Shown here one piece after another: positions 26,496 to 34,278 of a stretch of DNA of 45,011 nucleotides. Positions within the stretch are counted from its first letter, which is position 1. Each line of letters starts with the position of its first letter. The notes under the pieces are model-generated. The model was not told the DNA's origin. It was given only the letters and a program-made list of their open reading frames with translations, and searched no databases. Source of the stretch: Opitutia bacterium (GTDB taxonomy: Bacteria > Verrucomicrobiota > Kiritimatiellia > CAIQIC01 > Lenti-01); contig SABN01000013.1 of NCBI GenBank assembly GCA_009928955.1, positions 1 through 45,011 on the forward strand, read 5' to 3'. The position numbers and the translations under genes were made by a program.

Positions 26496-26972
26496 TCAGC
26501 GGTTCAGTTCGCCGCGATCCGCCAAATACAGGAGGAAATCCCCCAGCGCGCGGACCAGCTCATCCCGCGTGTGCCGGTAGGCATCCGTCGAAAGCCCGAA
26601 CGGATCCGCCACGTCCCCCGCCGTCTCCAACCCGAAGCTGTTCACCAGAAAGGTTTTCTGCGCGGCTTCCGGAAACCGATGCTCGATCTCCCGCCGATGC
26701 CCATCCGACATGGCCAGCACGATGCACGCTCCGTCCACGGCCGCCTTCGTGAGCGCGCGGGTCCGGTGCGCGGCAATATCCACGCCGATCTCCCGCATGA
26801 CCTCGACGGCTTCAGGCGAGGCGGAATCCCCGCCCCACGCCCCCACGCCCGCCGACTCCGCCACCCAGCCCTTGCCCGCCAGCTTCCGGTTCAGCCACCC
26901 CTCCGCCATCGGGCTCCGGCACGTGTTCCCCGTGCAAACCACCAGCACCTTTTTCTGGCCGCCTTCCGCCAT
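26496..26972 (-). CDS. Low-molecular-weight phosphatase, likely protein-arginine phosphatase (YwlE-like)
   Basis: The 158-residue LMW-PTP-fold enzyme has a P-loop CTGNTCRSP (C13 nucleophile, R19) and a general-acid aspartate in VADPFGLS. The threonine in CTGNTCR (T17), where tyrosine phosphatases have isoleucine or another bulky residue, is the recognised signature of YwlE-type arginine phosphatases. VLAMSDGHRREI also fits that family. I see no McsB arginine kinase in the window. There is no normal Shine-Dalgarno: the start codon lies in a perfect 14-bp tandem duplication, AAGAATTAAGAATG twice (26997-26970). The upstream copy forms a three-codon ATG AAG AAT TAA frame just before the real start. 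The gene follows proS by 33 nt. Confidence 0.9.
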   Translation of the reverse strand: MAEGGQKKVLVVCTGNTCRSPMAEGWLNRKLAGKGWVAESAGVGAWGGDSASPEAVEVMREIGVDIAAHRTRALTKAAVDGACIVLAMSDGHRREIEHRFPEAAQKTFLVNSFGLETAGDVADPFGLSTDAYRHTRDELVRALGDFLLYLADRGELNR

Positions 26973-26997
26973 TCTTAATTCTTCATTCTTAATTCTT
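26970..26997 (-). repeat. 14-bp tandem duplication carrying the start codon
   Basis: Two perfect copies of AAGAATTAAGAATG lie head to tail on the minus strand; the second supplies the phosphatase start ATG. The first copy's ATG begins a three-codon frame (M-K-N-stop) that ends 2 nt before the real start, which could couple reinitiation. Confidence 0.6.
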
Positions 26998-27005
26998 GAT
27001 TGTCT

Positions 27006-28568
27006 TCAGTAGGACTTCGCCATCAGCACGCGCTGCGCGCTGGGCTTGCCCGTCAGGATGCATGCGCCCGCGCCGCGCGCGGCTTCGGGAATCTGCTCGG
27101 CGAACGGCAGGCAGCGGATGCTCGTTTCGTAGCGCTTGGCCATGACGTCCTCGTCCTCGTGCGTGCCCGCCCAATGCACCCACGCGAAGCCGCCCTCGCC
27201 CTTGAAGAAGGCCTCGAAATCCTCGAGCGTGTCGATGACGCGCGTGCGCTTCTCGCGCATGGCCCGCGCCCGCTCCAGCAGTTCCTTCTGCAGCACGTCC
27301 ATCAACGCCGGCATGCCGGCGATGGCTTCCGCCCGCGGCAGGAACTGCTTCTTGCGCTTGCGCAGATCCGGCTCCGACTCGCCTTCCTTCTCCAGCACGA
27401 ACCGCCGCACCACGCACAGCGAGCCCTTCTCCAGATCGCGCGGACCCACTTCGATGCGCACCGGCACGCCCTTGCGCTCCCACTCGTAGTACTTCGCGCC
27501 GGGCTGCATGCCTTCGCGATCGTCCACCTTCACCGCCAACCCCCGCGCGCGCAGCTCTTTGGCCACCGCCTGCGCCTCGGCGCCCGTCGCCGCCTGCTCC
27601 TCGGGCGTCTTGTAGATCGGCACGATCACCACCTGGATCGGCGCCAGCTTCGGCGGCAGGATCAGCCCGTTGTCGTCCGAGTGCGTCATGATCAGCGCGC
27701 CGATCAGGCGCGTCGAAACGCCCCAGCTCGTCGCATGCACGTATTCCAGCTGGCCCTCTTTGTTCAGGAACTTCACGTCGGCGCTCTTGGCGAAGTTCTG
27801 GCCCAGATAGTGGCTCGTGCCCATCTGCAGCGCCTTGCCGTCCTGCATCATGCCTTCGATGCACTGCGTGTCGATCGCGCCCGCGAACCGCTCGCCCTCG
27901 GTCTTGTGGCCGCGCACCACGGGCACGCCCATCACGTTCTCCGCCACGTCGGCGTAGACGTCCAGCATCCGCGACACCTCCTCGCGGGCCTCCGCCTCCG
28001 TCGCGTGGGCCGTGTGGCCTTCCTGCCACAAGAATTCCGCCGTGCGCAGGAACAGCCGCGTGCGCATCTCCCAGCGCACCACGTTCGCCCATTGGTTGAT
28101 CAGCAGCGGCAGGTCGCGGTAGCTCTGGATCCAGTTCTTGTACTGCGCCCAGATGATCGTCTCGCTCGTCGGCCGCACCACCAGCGGCTCTTCCAGCTTC
28201 GACTCGGGATCCACCGTCACCTTGCCGTCGATCGATTTCAAGCGGTAATGCGTCACCACCGCGCATTCCTTCGCGAACCCCGCCGCGTGCTCCTCTTCCT
28301 TCGCCAGCAGCGACAGCGGAATGAACAGTGGAAAATACGCGTTCACATGCCCCGTCGCCTTGAAGCGGTCGTCCAGCTCGCGCTGCAGCTTTTCCCAGAT
28401 CGCGTAGCCGTGCGGCTTGATCACCATGCACCCGCGCACCGACGAATGGTCCGCCAGGTCCGCCCGCTTCACGATGTCCAGGTACCACTGCCCGTAGTCC
28501 GTCCCCCGCGGCGTGATCCCGTCCGCCGCCGCCGCGGGTTGCTGCTTCTGATTCTGCTGGTTGCTCAT
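27006..28568 (-). CDS. proS: Prolyl-tRNA synthetase, archaeal/eukaryote-like type
   Basis: The 520-residue class II synthetase charges tRNA-Pro. Motif-2-like [24 protein letters not shown] and [11 protein letters not shown] place it in the eukaryote/archaeal-like (ProS type 3) group. Its length and lack of the ~180-residue editing insertion also argue against the long bacterial form. The C-terminal region ends in a hydrophobic -KSY, typical of the group. ATG 28568 is chosen because AAAGGA sits 7 nt upstream; a TTG 6 nt earlier is in frame but unlikely. The inverted-repeat-bounded GxxExxY unit begins only 14 nt upstream of the start, so its insertion would have replaced or moved the proS promoter. 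A tRNA-Pro(GGG) gene lies at 40.3 kb. Confidence 0.95.
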   Translation of the reverse strand: MSNQQNQKQQPAAAADGITPRGTDYGQWYLDIVKRADLADHSSVRGCMVIKPHGYAIWEKLQRELDDRFKATGHVNAYFPLFIPLSLLAKEEEHAAGFAKECAVVTHYRLKSIDGKVTVDPESKLEEPLVVRPTSETIIWAQYKNWIQSYRDLPLLINQWANVVRWEMRTRLFLRTAEFLWQEGHTAHATEAEAREEVSRMLDVYADVAENVMGVPVVRGHKTEGERFAGAIDTQCIEGMMQDGKALQMGTSHYLGQNFAKSADVKFLNKEGQLEYVHATSWGVSTRLIGALIMTHSDDNGLILPPKLAPIQVVIVPIYKTPEEQAATGAEAQAVAKELRARGLAVKVDDREGMQPGAKYYEWERKGVPVRIEVGPRDLEKGSLCVVRRFVLEKEGESEPDLRKRKKQFLPRAEAIAGMPALMDVLQKELLERARAMREKRTRVIDTLEDFEAFFKGEGGFAWVHWAGTHEDEDVMAKRYETSIRCLPFAEQIPEAARGAGACILTGKPSAQRVLMAKSY

Positions 28569-28582
28569 ATTCAAATCCTTTC

Positions 28583-28623
28583 AACGCAAGAGTCGCAAAC
28601 GACGCCAAGGGATCGCAAACGCC
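28583..28623. repeat. Left 41-bp terminal inverted repeat of the GxxExxY unit
   Basis: Begins AACGCAAGAGTCGCAAACG and ends CGCAAACGCC. It pairs as an inverted repeat with 29042-29082, 32 of 41 positions identical by my count. Both copies are built from short CGCAA-containing units. Confidence 0.7.
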
Positions 28624-28627
28624 GATC

Positions 28628-29026
28628 CTACAGCCCGTTCACTACTCGATGAATGCCATCTTTCACGAACTTCTCGCCAAAATTGATCACCATGCCCAGT
28701 TTCAACCCGGTCATTCTCAGGTAGGTCAGAACCTGGGATTCATAAACCGAATTGTACTCCGTTGTGGCCTTGCACTCCACGACCACGATTCCTTCCACGA
28801 GCAAATCCAGCCGCATCGGCGTTCCCAAGCTCTGCCCCTTGTACTGGATCGGCACCAACACCTGCCGTTCAACCTTCACTCCTCTTTGCGCCAGTTCCCA
28901 CGCCACAGCCTCTTCGTACACGCCTTCCAGCAAACCCGGCCCGCCCAGCGTCCGGTGCACCTCGATCGCGCATTCATAGATCACCCGGCTGACCTCGTTC
29001 TCCGTCATTGGCTGCTCCGTCTTCAA
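28628..29026 (-). CDS. GxxExxY protein, PD-(D/E)XK nuclease-like
   Basis: The 132-residue protein has the family signature GLLEGVY (G31, E34, Y37). RLDLLVEGIVVVECKA follows, a D-(X)n-E-X-K arrangement (D74, E84, K86) matching PD-(D/E)XK nuclease cores; the Pfam family of GxxExxY proteins (PDDEXK_3) is placed in that clan. No biological role is established for the family. The gene almost fills a 500-bp unit flanked by 41-bp imperfect inverted repeats between icd and proS, all on the same strand, so it looks like a passenger of a small mobile or dispersed element. It carries no transposase. The context suggests movement in trans or nuclease-driven spread, which is inference. Confidence 0.9.
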   Translation of the reverse strand: MKTEQPMTENEVSRVIYECAIEVHRTLGGPGLLEGVYEEAVAWELAQRGVKVERQVLVPIQYKGQSLGTPMRLDLLVEGIVVVECKATTEYNSVYESQVLTYLRMTGLKLGMVINFGEKFVKDGIHRVVNGL

Positions 29027-29041
29027 CTCCTCATCCCATCC

Positions 29042-29082
29042 GGCGTTTGCGTTCCTTTTGCGGCTCTTGCGCCCTTTGCGTT
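29042..29082. repeat. Right 41-bp terminal inverted repeat of the GxxExxY unit
   Basis: Plus strand begins GGCGTTTGCGTTCCTTTTGC and ends CCCTTTGCGTT. Its complement aligns without gaps to 28583-28623 (about 78% identity). It lies 15 nt upstream of the GxxExxY start and 20 nt downstream of the icd stop. Confidence 0.7.
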
Positions 29083-29102
29083 AAACGGCTGTCCTCTTCT
29101 CC

Positions 29103-30368
29103 TCATCCCATGTTCGCGGCGATGGCGTTGCCGAACTCCGAACACTTCACTTCCTTCGCGCCCTCCATCAGGCGCGCGAAATCGTACGTCACCGTCTTCC
29201 GCGCGATGCTCCGCTCCACGCCTTGGATCAGCAGGTCCGCCGCTTCCGTCCAACCCATGTACCGGAACATCATTTCGCCGGAGAGGATCAGCGAGCCCGG
29301 ATTCACCTTGTCGAGGTTCGCGTACTTCGGCGCCGTCCCGTGCGTCGCCTCGAACACCGCGCAGCCCGTCACGTAGTTGATGTTGGCCCCCGGCGCGATG
29401 CCGATGCCGCCCACGCACGCCGCCAGCGCGTCGGACACGTAGTCGCCGTTCAGGTTCAGCGTCGCGATCACGTCGTACTCCGCCGGGCGCGTCAGGAGTT
29501 GCTGCAGGAATGCGTCCGCGATGCAGTCCTTCACCACGATCTTCCGGCCCGTCTTCGGATCGGCGATCTCGTGCCACGGCCCGCCGTCCAGCGGCACGGC
29601 CCCGAACTCGTCGCGCGCCGTCGCGTAGCCCCAGTCCCGGAACGCCCCTTCCGTGAACTTCATGATGTTGCCCTTGTGCACCAACGTCACGCTCCGGCGG
29701 CCGTTCTCCATCGCGTAGCGGATCGCCGCCCGCACCAGCCGCCGCGTGCCTTCTTCGCTCACCGGCTTGATCCCGATGCCCGAACTGCCCGGAAACCGGA
29801 TCTTCTTCACGCCCATTTCCTTCGTCAGGAAATCGACGACCTTCTTCACCTCCGGCGTCCCCGCCGCCCACTCGATGCCCGCGTAGATGTCCTCGGAGTT
29901 TTCGCGGAAGATCACCATGTCCGTCTTCTCCGGATGCTTCACCGGGCTCGGCACGCCCGTGAACCACCGCACCGGCCGCAGGCAGACGTACAAATCCAAT
30001 TCCTGCCGCAGCGCCACGTTCAGGCTGCGGATGCCCCCGCCCACCGGCGTCGTCAGCGGCCCCTTGATCGAAACCAGATAATCGCGGCACGCCGTCAGCG
30101 TCTCCGCCGGCAGCCACGTGTTCGGGCCGTAGACCGCGTTCGCCTTTTCGCCCGCGTAGATCTCCATCCAGGCGACCTTGCGCTTCCCGCCGTAGGCCTT
30201 TTCCACCGCCGCGTTCCACGCGACCAGCGCCGCCCGCGTGATGTCCGGCCCCGTCCCGTCGCCCTCGATGAACGGCAAAATCGGCCGGTCCGGCACCGCC
30301 AGCCGCCCGTCCGCGCCCATCGTGATCTTTTGCCCGTCCGCCGGAACCTTGATTTTGCTGTCGCTCAT
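29103..30368 (-). CDS. icd: NADP-type isocitrate dehydrogenase
   Basis: The 421-residue enzyme oxidatively decarboxylates isocitrate to 2-oxoglutarate in the TCA cycle. Family features include [12 protein letters not shown] near the N-terminus, the phospho-regulated/substrate segment [34 protein letters not shown], and the cofactor region [19 protein letters not shown]. Length and sequence resemble the E. coli Icd class. ATG 30368 is chosen because AAAGGACAG lies 7-8 nt upstream and MSDSKIKVP is a normal start; the open frame extends further upstream without protein-like sequence. The leader is long and carries an 8-bp GC hairpin (30426-30444) and four phased TTCCA-N5-TGGAA palindromes (30498-30596), suggesting tight transcriptional control. 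Confidence 0.96.
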   Translation of the reverse strand: MSDSKIKVPADGQKITMGADGRLAVPDRPILPFIEGDGTGPDITRAALVAWNAAVEKAYGGKRKVAWMEIYAGEKANAVYGPNTWLPAETLTACRDYLVSIKGPLTTPVGGGIRSLNVALRQELDLYVCLRPVRWFTGVPSPVKHPEKTDMVIFRENSEDIYAGIEWAAGTPEVKKVVDFLTKEMGVKKIRFPGSSGIGIKPVSEEGTRRLVRAAIRYAMENGRRSVTLVHKGNIMKFTEGAFRDWGYATARDEFGAVPLDGGPWHEIADPKTGRKIVVKDCIADAFLQQLLTRPAEYDVIATLNLNGDYVSDALAACVGGIGIAPGANINYVTGCAVFEATHGTAPKYANLDKVNPGSLILSGEMMFRYMGWTEAADLLIQGVERSIARKTVTYDFARLMEGAKEVKCSEFGNAIAANMG

Positions 30369-30497
30369 CGCTCGCTGTCCTTTCAAATCGAAGTTTTGCC
30401 GCTCCGTCCGCTTCGCTCTCTCGCTCGCCACGCTCCGCGTGGCGCTATCGACCTCGCGTTCGCCCTTCGCCTGCGGCTCGGGCTCGGCACTTGGCTG

Positions 30498-30596
30498 TTC
30501 CACGGTGTGGAAACATTTTTTCCATGGTGTGGAAAAATCCCGGAAAAGTTTTCCATTGCGTGGAAAAACCCGCCGCGACTTTTCCACAGTGTGGAA
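30498..30596. promoter_or_regulatory. Four helically phased TTCCA-N5-TGGAA palindromes upstream of icd
   Basis: Copies are TTCCACGGTGTGGAA (30498-30512), TTCCATGGTGTGGAA (30520-30534), TTCCATTGCGTGGAA (30551-30565) and TTCCACAGTGTGGAA (30582-30596). Their centres are 22, 31 and 31 bp apart, close to 2, 3 and 3 helical turns, so all sites face the same side of the DNA. Arms are flanked by T and A runs. They lie 130-230 bp upstream of the icd start, downstream of the ArsR-like gene. This fits an operator array for a dimeric regulator; the regulator is unknown. A fifth copy lies at 8909-8923. Confidence 0.6.
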
Positions 30597-30625
30597 CAAA
30601 GGTCAAAACAAACCGCGCCGCCCGT

Positions 30626-31171
30626 TCAGTCCTCCAGCAGGGCCTTCATGGCCTTCGCCAACGGATGCGAATTCGGCGCCAGTTCCCAGCCGTTTTTCGT
30701 CCGCCGCGCCACCCCGCCCTCTTTCAGCGGACGCAGATGGCGGAACAGAGCCATCTCGGGAATGCCTGCCGCCGCCGCCAGTTCCCTGGCCGGACGCGGC
30801 CCGTTCATCAATTCGCGAACGATCCTCAGCCTCCGATCATGGCCGAACGCCTGCGCCACCCGGATCGTCTCCTCGTCCGGACGTTTCGCCAGCGCCGCTT
30901 TCGCCGCCGCCAAGAGCGGTTTCGCCGACGGCACCTTCGCGTCCGGCACCGGCCGATACGTCACATGGCGTCCTTCGCGCACCATCTGCACCAGCCCGCG
31001 CGCCTGCAGCCGCCGCAGCTCTTGGCTCGCGCGCGGTTCGGACAGGCCGGCCGCCGCCGCGAATTCCGAGACGCCGGGACCGGCCCCGGCGAGGATCCGC
31101 CGAAGCAGGTCCAGCCGCGTCGGCCCCGCCAGCACGCGGCTGGTTCGCCAAAGCGTCGGGGTCAAGATCAT
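30626..31171 (-). CDS. ArsR-like regulator with two winged-helix domains
   Basis: The 181-residue protein has two similar winged-helix segments. The first, about residues 8-70, has LAGPTRLDLLRRIL, then SEFAAAAGLSEPRASQELRRL. The second, about 105-170, has FGHDRRLRIVREL, then ARELAAAAGIPEMALFRHLRPL. Each resembles one ArsR/SmtB DNA-binding domain, so a single chain may mimic the usual dimer. I see no metal-ligand cysteine pair. ATG 31171 is chosen because GGAGGTGGCGCG precedes it; an in-frame TTG 21 nt upstream lies at the edge of the palindrome and is less likely. The 28-bp palindrome upstream overlaps a TATAAT box, pointing to autoregulation. Icd lies downstream on the same strand. Confidence 0.82.
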   Translation of the reverse strand: MILTPTLWRTSRVLAGPTRLDLLRRILAGAGPGVSEFAAAAGLSEPRASQELRRLQARGLVQMVREGRHVTYRPVPDAKVPSAKPLLAAAKAALAKRPDEETIRVAQAFGHDRRLRIVRELMNGPRPARELAAAAGIPEMALFRHLRPLKEGGVARRTKNGWELAPNSHPLAKAMKALLED

Positions 31172-31191
31172 CGCGCCACCTCCTTCATTCA

Positions 31192-31219
31192 ACTATCACT
31201 TATAATTATAAGTGATAGT
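31192..31219. promoter_or_regulatory. Perfect 28-bp palindromic operator overlapping a TATAAT box
   Basis: Half-site ACTATCACTTATAA is mirrored exactly around 31205/31206. The palindrome contains TATAAT on both strands, with TCTTGC 17 nt upstream of it on the minus strand as a weak -35. It starts 21 nt before the ArsR-like ATG (31171), an ideal place for self-repression. It is strikingly AT-rich in GC-rich surroundings. Confidence 0.8.
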
Positions 31220-31374
31220 CCTGGAAAGCAAGAAATGCCGCCTTGCAGCCGCGGGCCGGACGAGGGGGGGCACAGATCGAATGTCCCTGGTCGGGACAAG
31301 GGAAAGCCGAACCGGTTCGGCGGCGAGCCTCTTTGAGCTGTTCAACCCCGCGCGCCGCGCCTATCCTAGGCATC

Positions 31375-32127
31375 ATGAAAGCCCCGCTGAAGGAATCGCC
31401 GGGAATCTATGAAATCTCGCTGTCGCGGATCAAGGATCTGCCGGGGCACCGGCGGCCGCGCGAACTGGCGCTGGAGTCGGGCGTGGAGAACGTGCCGGAC
31501 GAGGTGCTCGTGGCGATCCTGCTCCGGGCCGGGATCCGCGGACAGAGCGTGATCGATCTGGCCCGCCAACTCCTCGACCGCCACCTCGGCGCCCTCGACC
31601 GCCTGGCCCAGGCAAGCCATGACGAACTCCGCGCCATCAAGGGCATCGGGCCGGTCAAGGCGCTCGAATTGCGGGCGGCCTTCGAACTCGGCCGACGCGC
31701 GGTCCGAAAAAACGCCCCCCTGCCGCCGCTCGTCCGCGACCCGTCGCAGGTGCTGGCGCTGCTGGCGGAAAAAGCCGCCCGGCTCGATCAAGAAGTGGTC
31801 TGGGTGCTGCCGCTGGACCAGAAGTACCGGCTGCGGCGCGCGCCCGTGGAGGTCACCAAGGGCATCCTCAACGCCAGCCTGTCGCACCCGCGCGAAGTGT
31901 TCCGCGAGGCCATCCGCATGGCGGCGGCGGCGGTCATCGTCGCCCACAACCATCCGTCCGGCGATCCAACCCCCTCCGCCGAGGACCTCGCCACCACCCG
32001 TCAACTGATCGAAACGGGCAAGGTGGTCGGCATCCAGGTGCTGGACCACATCATCATTGGCGGCAACCGTCCGCTCCCGCCGCCCTACCTCAGCCTCCGC
32101 GAGGCGGGCTTGGCGGACTTCACATAG
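31375..32127 (+). CDS. radC: RadC family JAB/MPN-domain protein
   Basis: The 250-residue protein starts ISLSRIKDLPGHRRPRE and has a helix-hairpin-helix-like region (ELRAIKGIGPVKALELRAA, about 85-103). The JAB/MPN metalloprotease-like core carries EVVWVLPLDQK and the ligand motif VAHNHPSGDPTPSAED (His-x-His...Asp). RadC is a widespread family; its DNA-repair role is disputed and it often sits with mobile DNA, though nothing else here indicates an integrated element. There is no Shine-Dalgarno. A -10-like TATCCT (31362-31367) ends 7 nt before the ATG, so it may be leaderless. It is divergent from the ArsR-like gene. Confidence 0.93.
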   Translation: MKAPLKESPGIYEISLSRIKDLPGHRRPRELALESGVENVPDEVLVAILLRAGIRGQSVIDLARQLLDRHLGALDRLAQASHDELRAIKGIGPVKALELRAAFELGRRAVRKNAPLPPLVRDPSQVLALLAEKAARLDQEVVWVLPLDQKYRLRRAPVEVTKGILNASLSHPREVFREAIRMAAAAVIVAHNHPSGDPTPSAEDLATTRQLIETGKVVGIQVLDHIIIGGNRPLPPPYLSLREAGLADFT

Positions 32128-32138
32128 GCTCATCTTCA

Positions 32139-32167
32139 TTGACAAATCGGGCGCGCTTCCGTTGAAT
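32139..32167 (+). promoter_or_regulatory. Sigma-70-like promoter for the short ModA gene
   Basis: TTGACA (32139-32144), a 17-bp spacer and TTGAAT (32162-32167) precede the modA-like start at 32204. The -35 is a perfect match and the spacing is optimal. Confidence 0.6.
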
Positions 32168-32203
32168 GTGCGCGATTTTCACCCCTCGGAAGAAAAACGA
32201 CCC

Positions 32204-32683
32204 ATGAAAAACCCGTTCATTCCATTCGCCGCCGCCATCCTGCTGGTGGCCATCCCCCTGCGCGCCTCCACGCAGGAAGTGAAGGTCTTCGCCGACAAGA
32301 TGTTCCGGCCCGCGCTGCGGGAAATCGCGCCGCGGTATACCCAGCAAACCGGCTTTGAAATCCGGCTCTCCTTCGGCGTTTCCAACCAGCTGGCCGACCG
32401 CATCCGCTCCGGCGCTTCCCCCGACCTGTTCTTTCCCGCCAGCGAAGCGGCCATGCGCCAAGTGATGGAGAAGGGGCTCGTGGATGTCGCGCTCAAGCGC
32501 AACATCCTCGCCCTGCCGCCGGGCGAACCCGCGGAAGAGGGCATCCCCCCCGAACCGCAGTATATCTCCGCGGCGGTCCTGCTTGACGCCACCCACCGCT
32601 TGCAGGCGATGGCGTTCCTTGAATTCCTGACCTCCGAAACCGCGCGCGACGTGTTCGCCCGTCACGGATTCGCGCTGCCGTAG
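32204..32683 (+). CDS. Shortened ModA-like substrate-binding protein lacking the second lobe
   Basis: The 159-residue protein has a signal peptide (about 1-22, PLRAS). Residues 24-100 match the start of molybdate-binding ModA: VKVFADKMFRPALREIA, a YTQQTGFEIRLSFGVSNQLA-like segment, GASPDLFFPAS. After ALKRNILALPPGEP it passes almost directly into the ModA C-terminus, YISAAVLLDATHRLQAMAFL then FARHGFALP. ModA is normally about 250 residues. The missing ~90 residues are the second lobe, so the usual two-lobe oxyanion cleft cannot form. The frame is intact and has its own promoter, so this is an in-frame reduction rather than a clear pseudogene. No modB/modC is nearby. Its 3' end overlaps the convergent TMTC-like gene by 22 nt. 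Confidence 0.82.
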   Translation: MKNPFIPFAAAILLVAIPLRASTQEVKVFADKMFRPALREIAPRYTQQTGFEIRLSFGVSNQLADRIRSGASPDLFFPASEAAMRQVMEKGLVDVALKRNILALPPGEPAEEGIPPEPQYISAAVLLDATHRLQAMAFLEFLTSETARDVFARHGFALP

Positions 32684-34191
32684 GCCGGCGGGCGGGCCGA
32701 CGCGCGCGCGGCGGCGACCTCCGCCTCGCGCGCGCGTCCTTGCCGCGCGAGGCAAACCGCCAGGTTGTGCCAGGCGTCCGCCCCCTCCGGACGCACCTCC
32801 GTTGCGCGCCGCAACAAGCGCTCCGATTCGGCCCAGTTGCCCGCCTTCCCCTCGAGGATCCCCCCATTGATCCAGGCCGAATCCGCGTGCGGATTCGCCT
32901 CGACCGCCGCCGCATAGAACGCGCGCGCGCCGGCCGCGTCCCCCGCCTCCTCGCGCAGCAGGCCCAGCCACGTCGCCGCCGTCGCGCTTTTCGGGTTCTG
33001 GAAATAGGCGGCCGTCCAAAGCTTCTCGGCCGATTCCCATTGTCCGAGGCGCAGCATCAGCAACAGCGCATAGATCGAGGCCAGCGCGGCCAGCCCCCCC
33101 GCGCGCCCGGCGCGGGACTGGTGCGAGAGCACCCACGCCGCCAGCACCGCGAATCCCGGCGCGAGGGGATAGACATAGCGGTCCGCCACCGGATGCAGCA
33201 GCGGCCACAGGTTCGACACCGGCGCGAAGAATATCGCCAGCCAGCCGAAGCCCAGCGAAACCGCCGGCGCCACGCGGCGCGCGCGCCACGCCCCCCACCC
33301 GCAGGCCCCCAGCCAGCCGAGCCCCAGCGCGAAGCGGATCGATGCCGCCGAAGCCACCGGCTCGAACGCCGGCGTCACGTTCAGCGGCCAGGGCACCAGC
33401 AACAACCGCAGCGTGCGCGTCCACAGCGCGGGCAGCGAAAACAACGTCTCGGGAAACCGCAGCGACTCGCCGTTCCACGAGCCTCCCGCCGCCTGCAGAT
33501 CCGCCGGAAGCGCCAGCCACAGCGCAAAGAATCCCGCCGCGATTCCTGCGCAAACCGCCAGCGCGGCGAGGCGCGCGCGGCGTTCCTCCGGGAACGCCGC
33601 CGGGAACAGGAACATCAGCGCGCCCAGCAAGATCGGCGCCGCCACCGCCGTCTCCTTCGACAACAGCGCCAGAACCAGGCAAACCCCCCCCCCCATGCGC
33701 TTGACCGCCGCTCGTTGCCGCGCGGCCAGGAACCCGTGCAGGGAAGCCAGCACAAAGAACAGACACAACACATCCGCGCGGAACCCCGGCGCATGGACCG
33801 CCTCGGAAAGCGCCGGATGCAGCCCGAACAACACCCCCGCCGCCGCCGACAAAAAAGCGCGGCCCGTCAGCCGCCACAGCAGTCCCGCCAACAACGCCAC
33901 GCAGCCCAGATGCAGCAGCAGGCTGCTGACGCGCCACCCCGCCGGCTGCCAGCCGTAGAGCGCGCGGTCGAGGAAATAGGTCGCCAGCACGGCGGGACGC
34001 CGCCCGTTGATCACGCGCGGATCCGCCAGCGTTTGCCCCGTCAACACCAAGCCCAAGTTCGAGGGTCTTTCCCAAAAGGGGTTTTCCGGCAGCATGCCGA
34101 TGTCGTCGTAGAGAAAAGGAAACGACAGGCCCTTCAGCCACGGAGACGCCACCACGGCGAGCAACAACGCCCATTTCCACGCTCGGTTCAT
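32662..34191 (-). CDS. TMTC/GT-C-like membrane protein with C-terminal TPRs
   Basis: The 509-residue protein has about nine or ten membrane segments. FPFLYDDIGMLPENPFW near the N-terminus carries the D29-D30 pair expected in the first luminal/periplasmic loop of GT-C glycosyltransferases. RPAVLATYFLDRALYG and HPVADRYVYPLAPGFAVLAAW also resemble TMTC/DUF1736 proteins. About three TPRs follow (about 395-505: AATWLGLLREEAGDAAGARA, ADAWHNLAVCLARQGRAREA). Eukaryotic TMTC proteins are O-mannosyltransferases; a bacterial role in protein or lipid glycosylation is inference. Start choice is uncertain between ATG 34191 and ATG 34200, neither with a good Shine-Dalgarno. Confidence 0.82.
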   Translation of the reverse strand: MNRAWKWALLLAVVASPWLKGLSFPFLYDDIGMLPENPFWERPSNLGLVLTGQTLADPRVINGRRPAVLATYFLDRALYGWQPAGWRVSSLLLHLGCVALLAGLLWRLTGRAFLSAAAGVLFGLHPALSEAVHAPGFRADVLCLFFVLASLHGFLAARQRAAVKRMGGGVCLVLALLSKETAVAAPILLGALMFLFPAAFPEERRARLAALAVCAGIAAGFFALWLALPADLQAAGGSWNGESLRFPETLFSLPALWTRTLRLLLVPWPLNVTPAFEPVASAASIRFALGLGWLGACGWGAWRARRVAPAVSLGFGWLAIFFAPVSNLWPLLHPVADRYVYPLAPGFAVLAAWVLSHQSRAGRAGGLAALASIYALLLMLRLGQWESAEKLWTAAYFQNPKSATAATWLGLLREEAGDAAGARAFYAAAVEANPHADSAWINGGILEGKAGNWAESERLLRRATEVRPEGADAWHNLAVCLARQGRAREAEVAAARASARPPAYGSANP

Positions 34192-34278
34192 GGCGCGCAT
34201 TGAAATCGCCCCCCGCCCGCTTGTCAACGCCTCCTTTTTTCCTTTTCCCCCGGCCGCCCTTTCCCCTACGCTCGCCCC

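Noticed and set aside
28575-29103. CRISPR-like repetition near the GxxExxY gene
   Set aside because: The CGCAA units are irregular and arranged as one inverted pair, not regularly spaced direct repeats with spacers; no cas genes are present.
30498-30596. Palindrome array read as a short CRISPR or as tandem terminators for the ArsR-like gene
   Set aside because: Spacing is 22-31 bp with only 15-bp units and unequal intervals, and four terminators in a row before a same-strand gene is unlikely; an operator array fits better.
31375-32127. radC as the marker of an integrated mobile element
   Set aside because: No integrase, recombinase, phage gene or att-like repeat accompanies it; its composition matches the neighbours.
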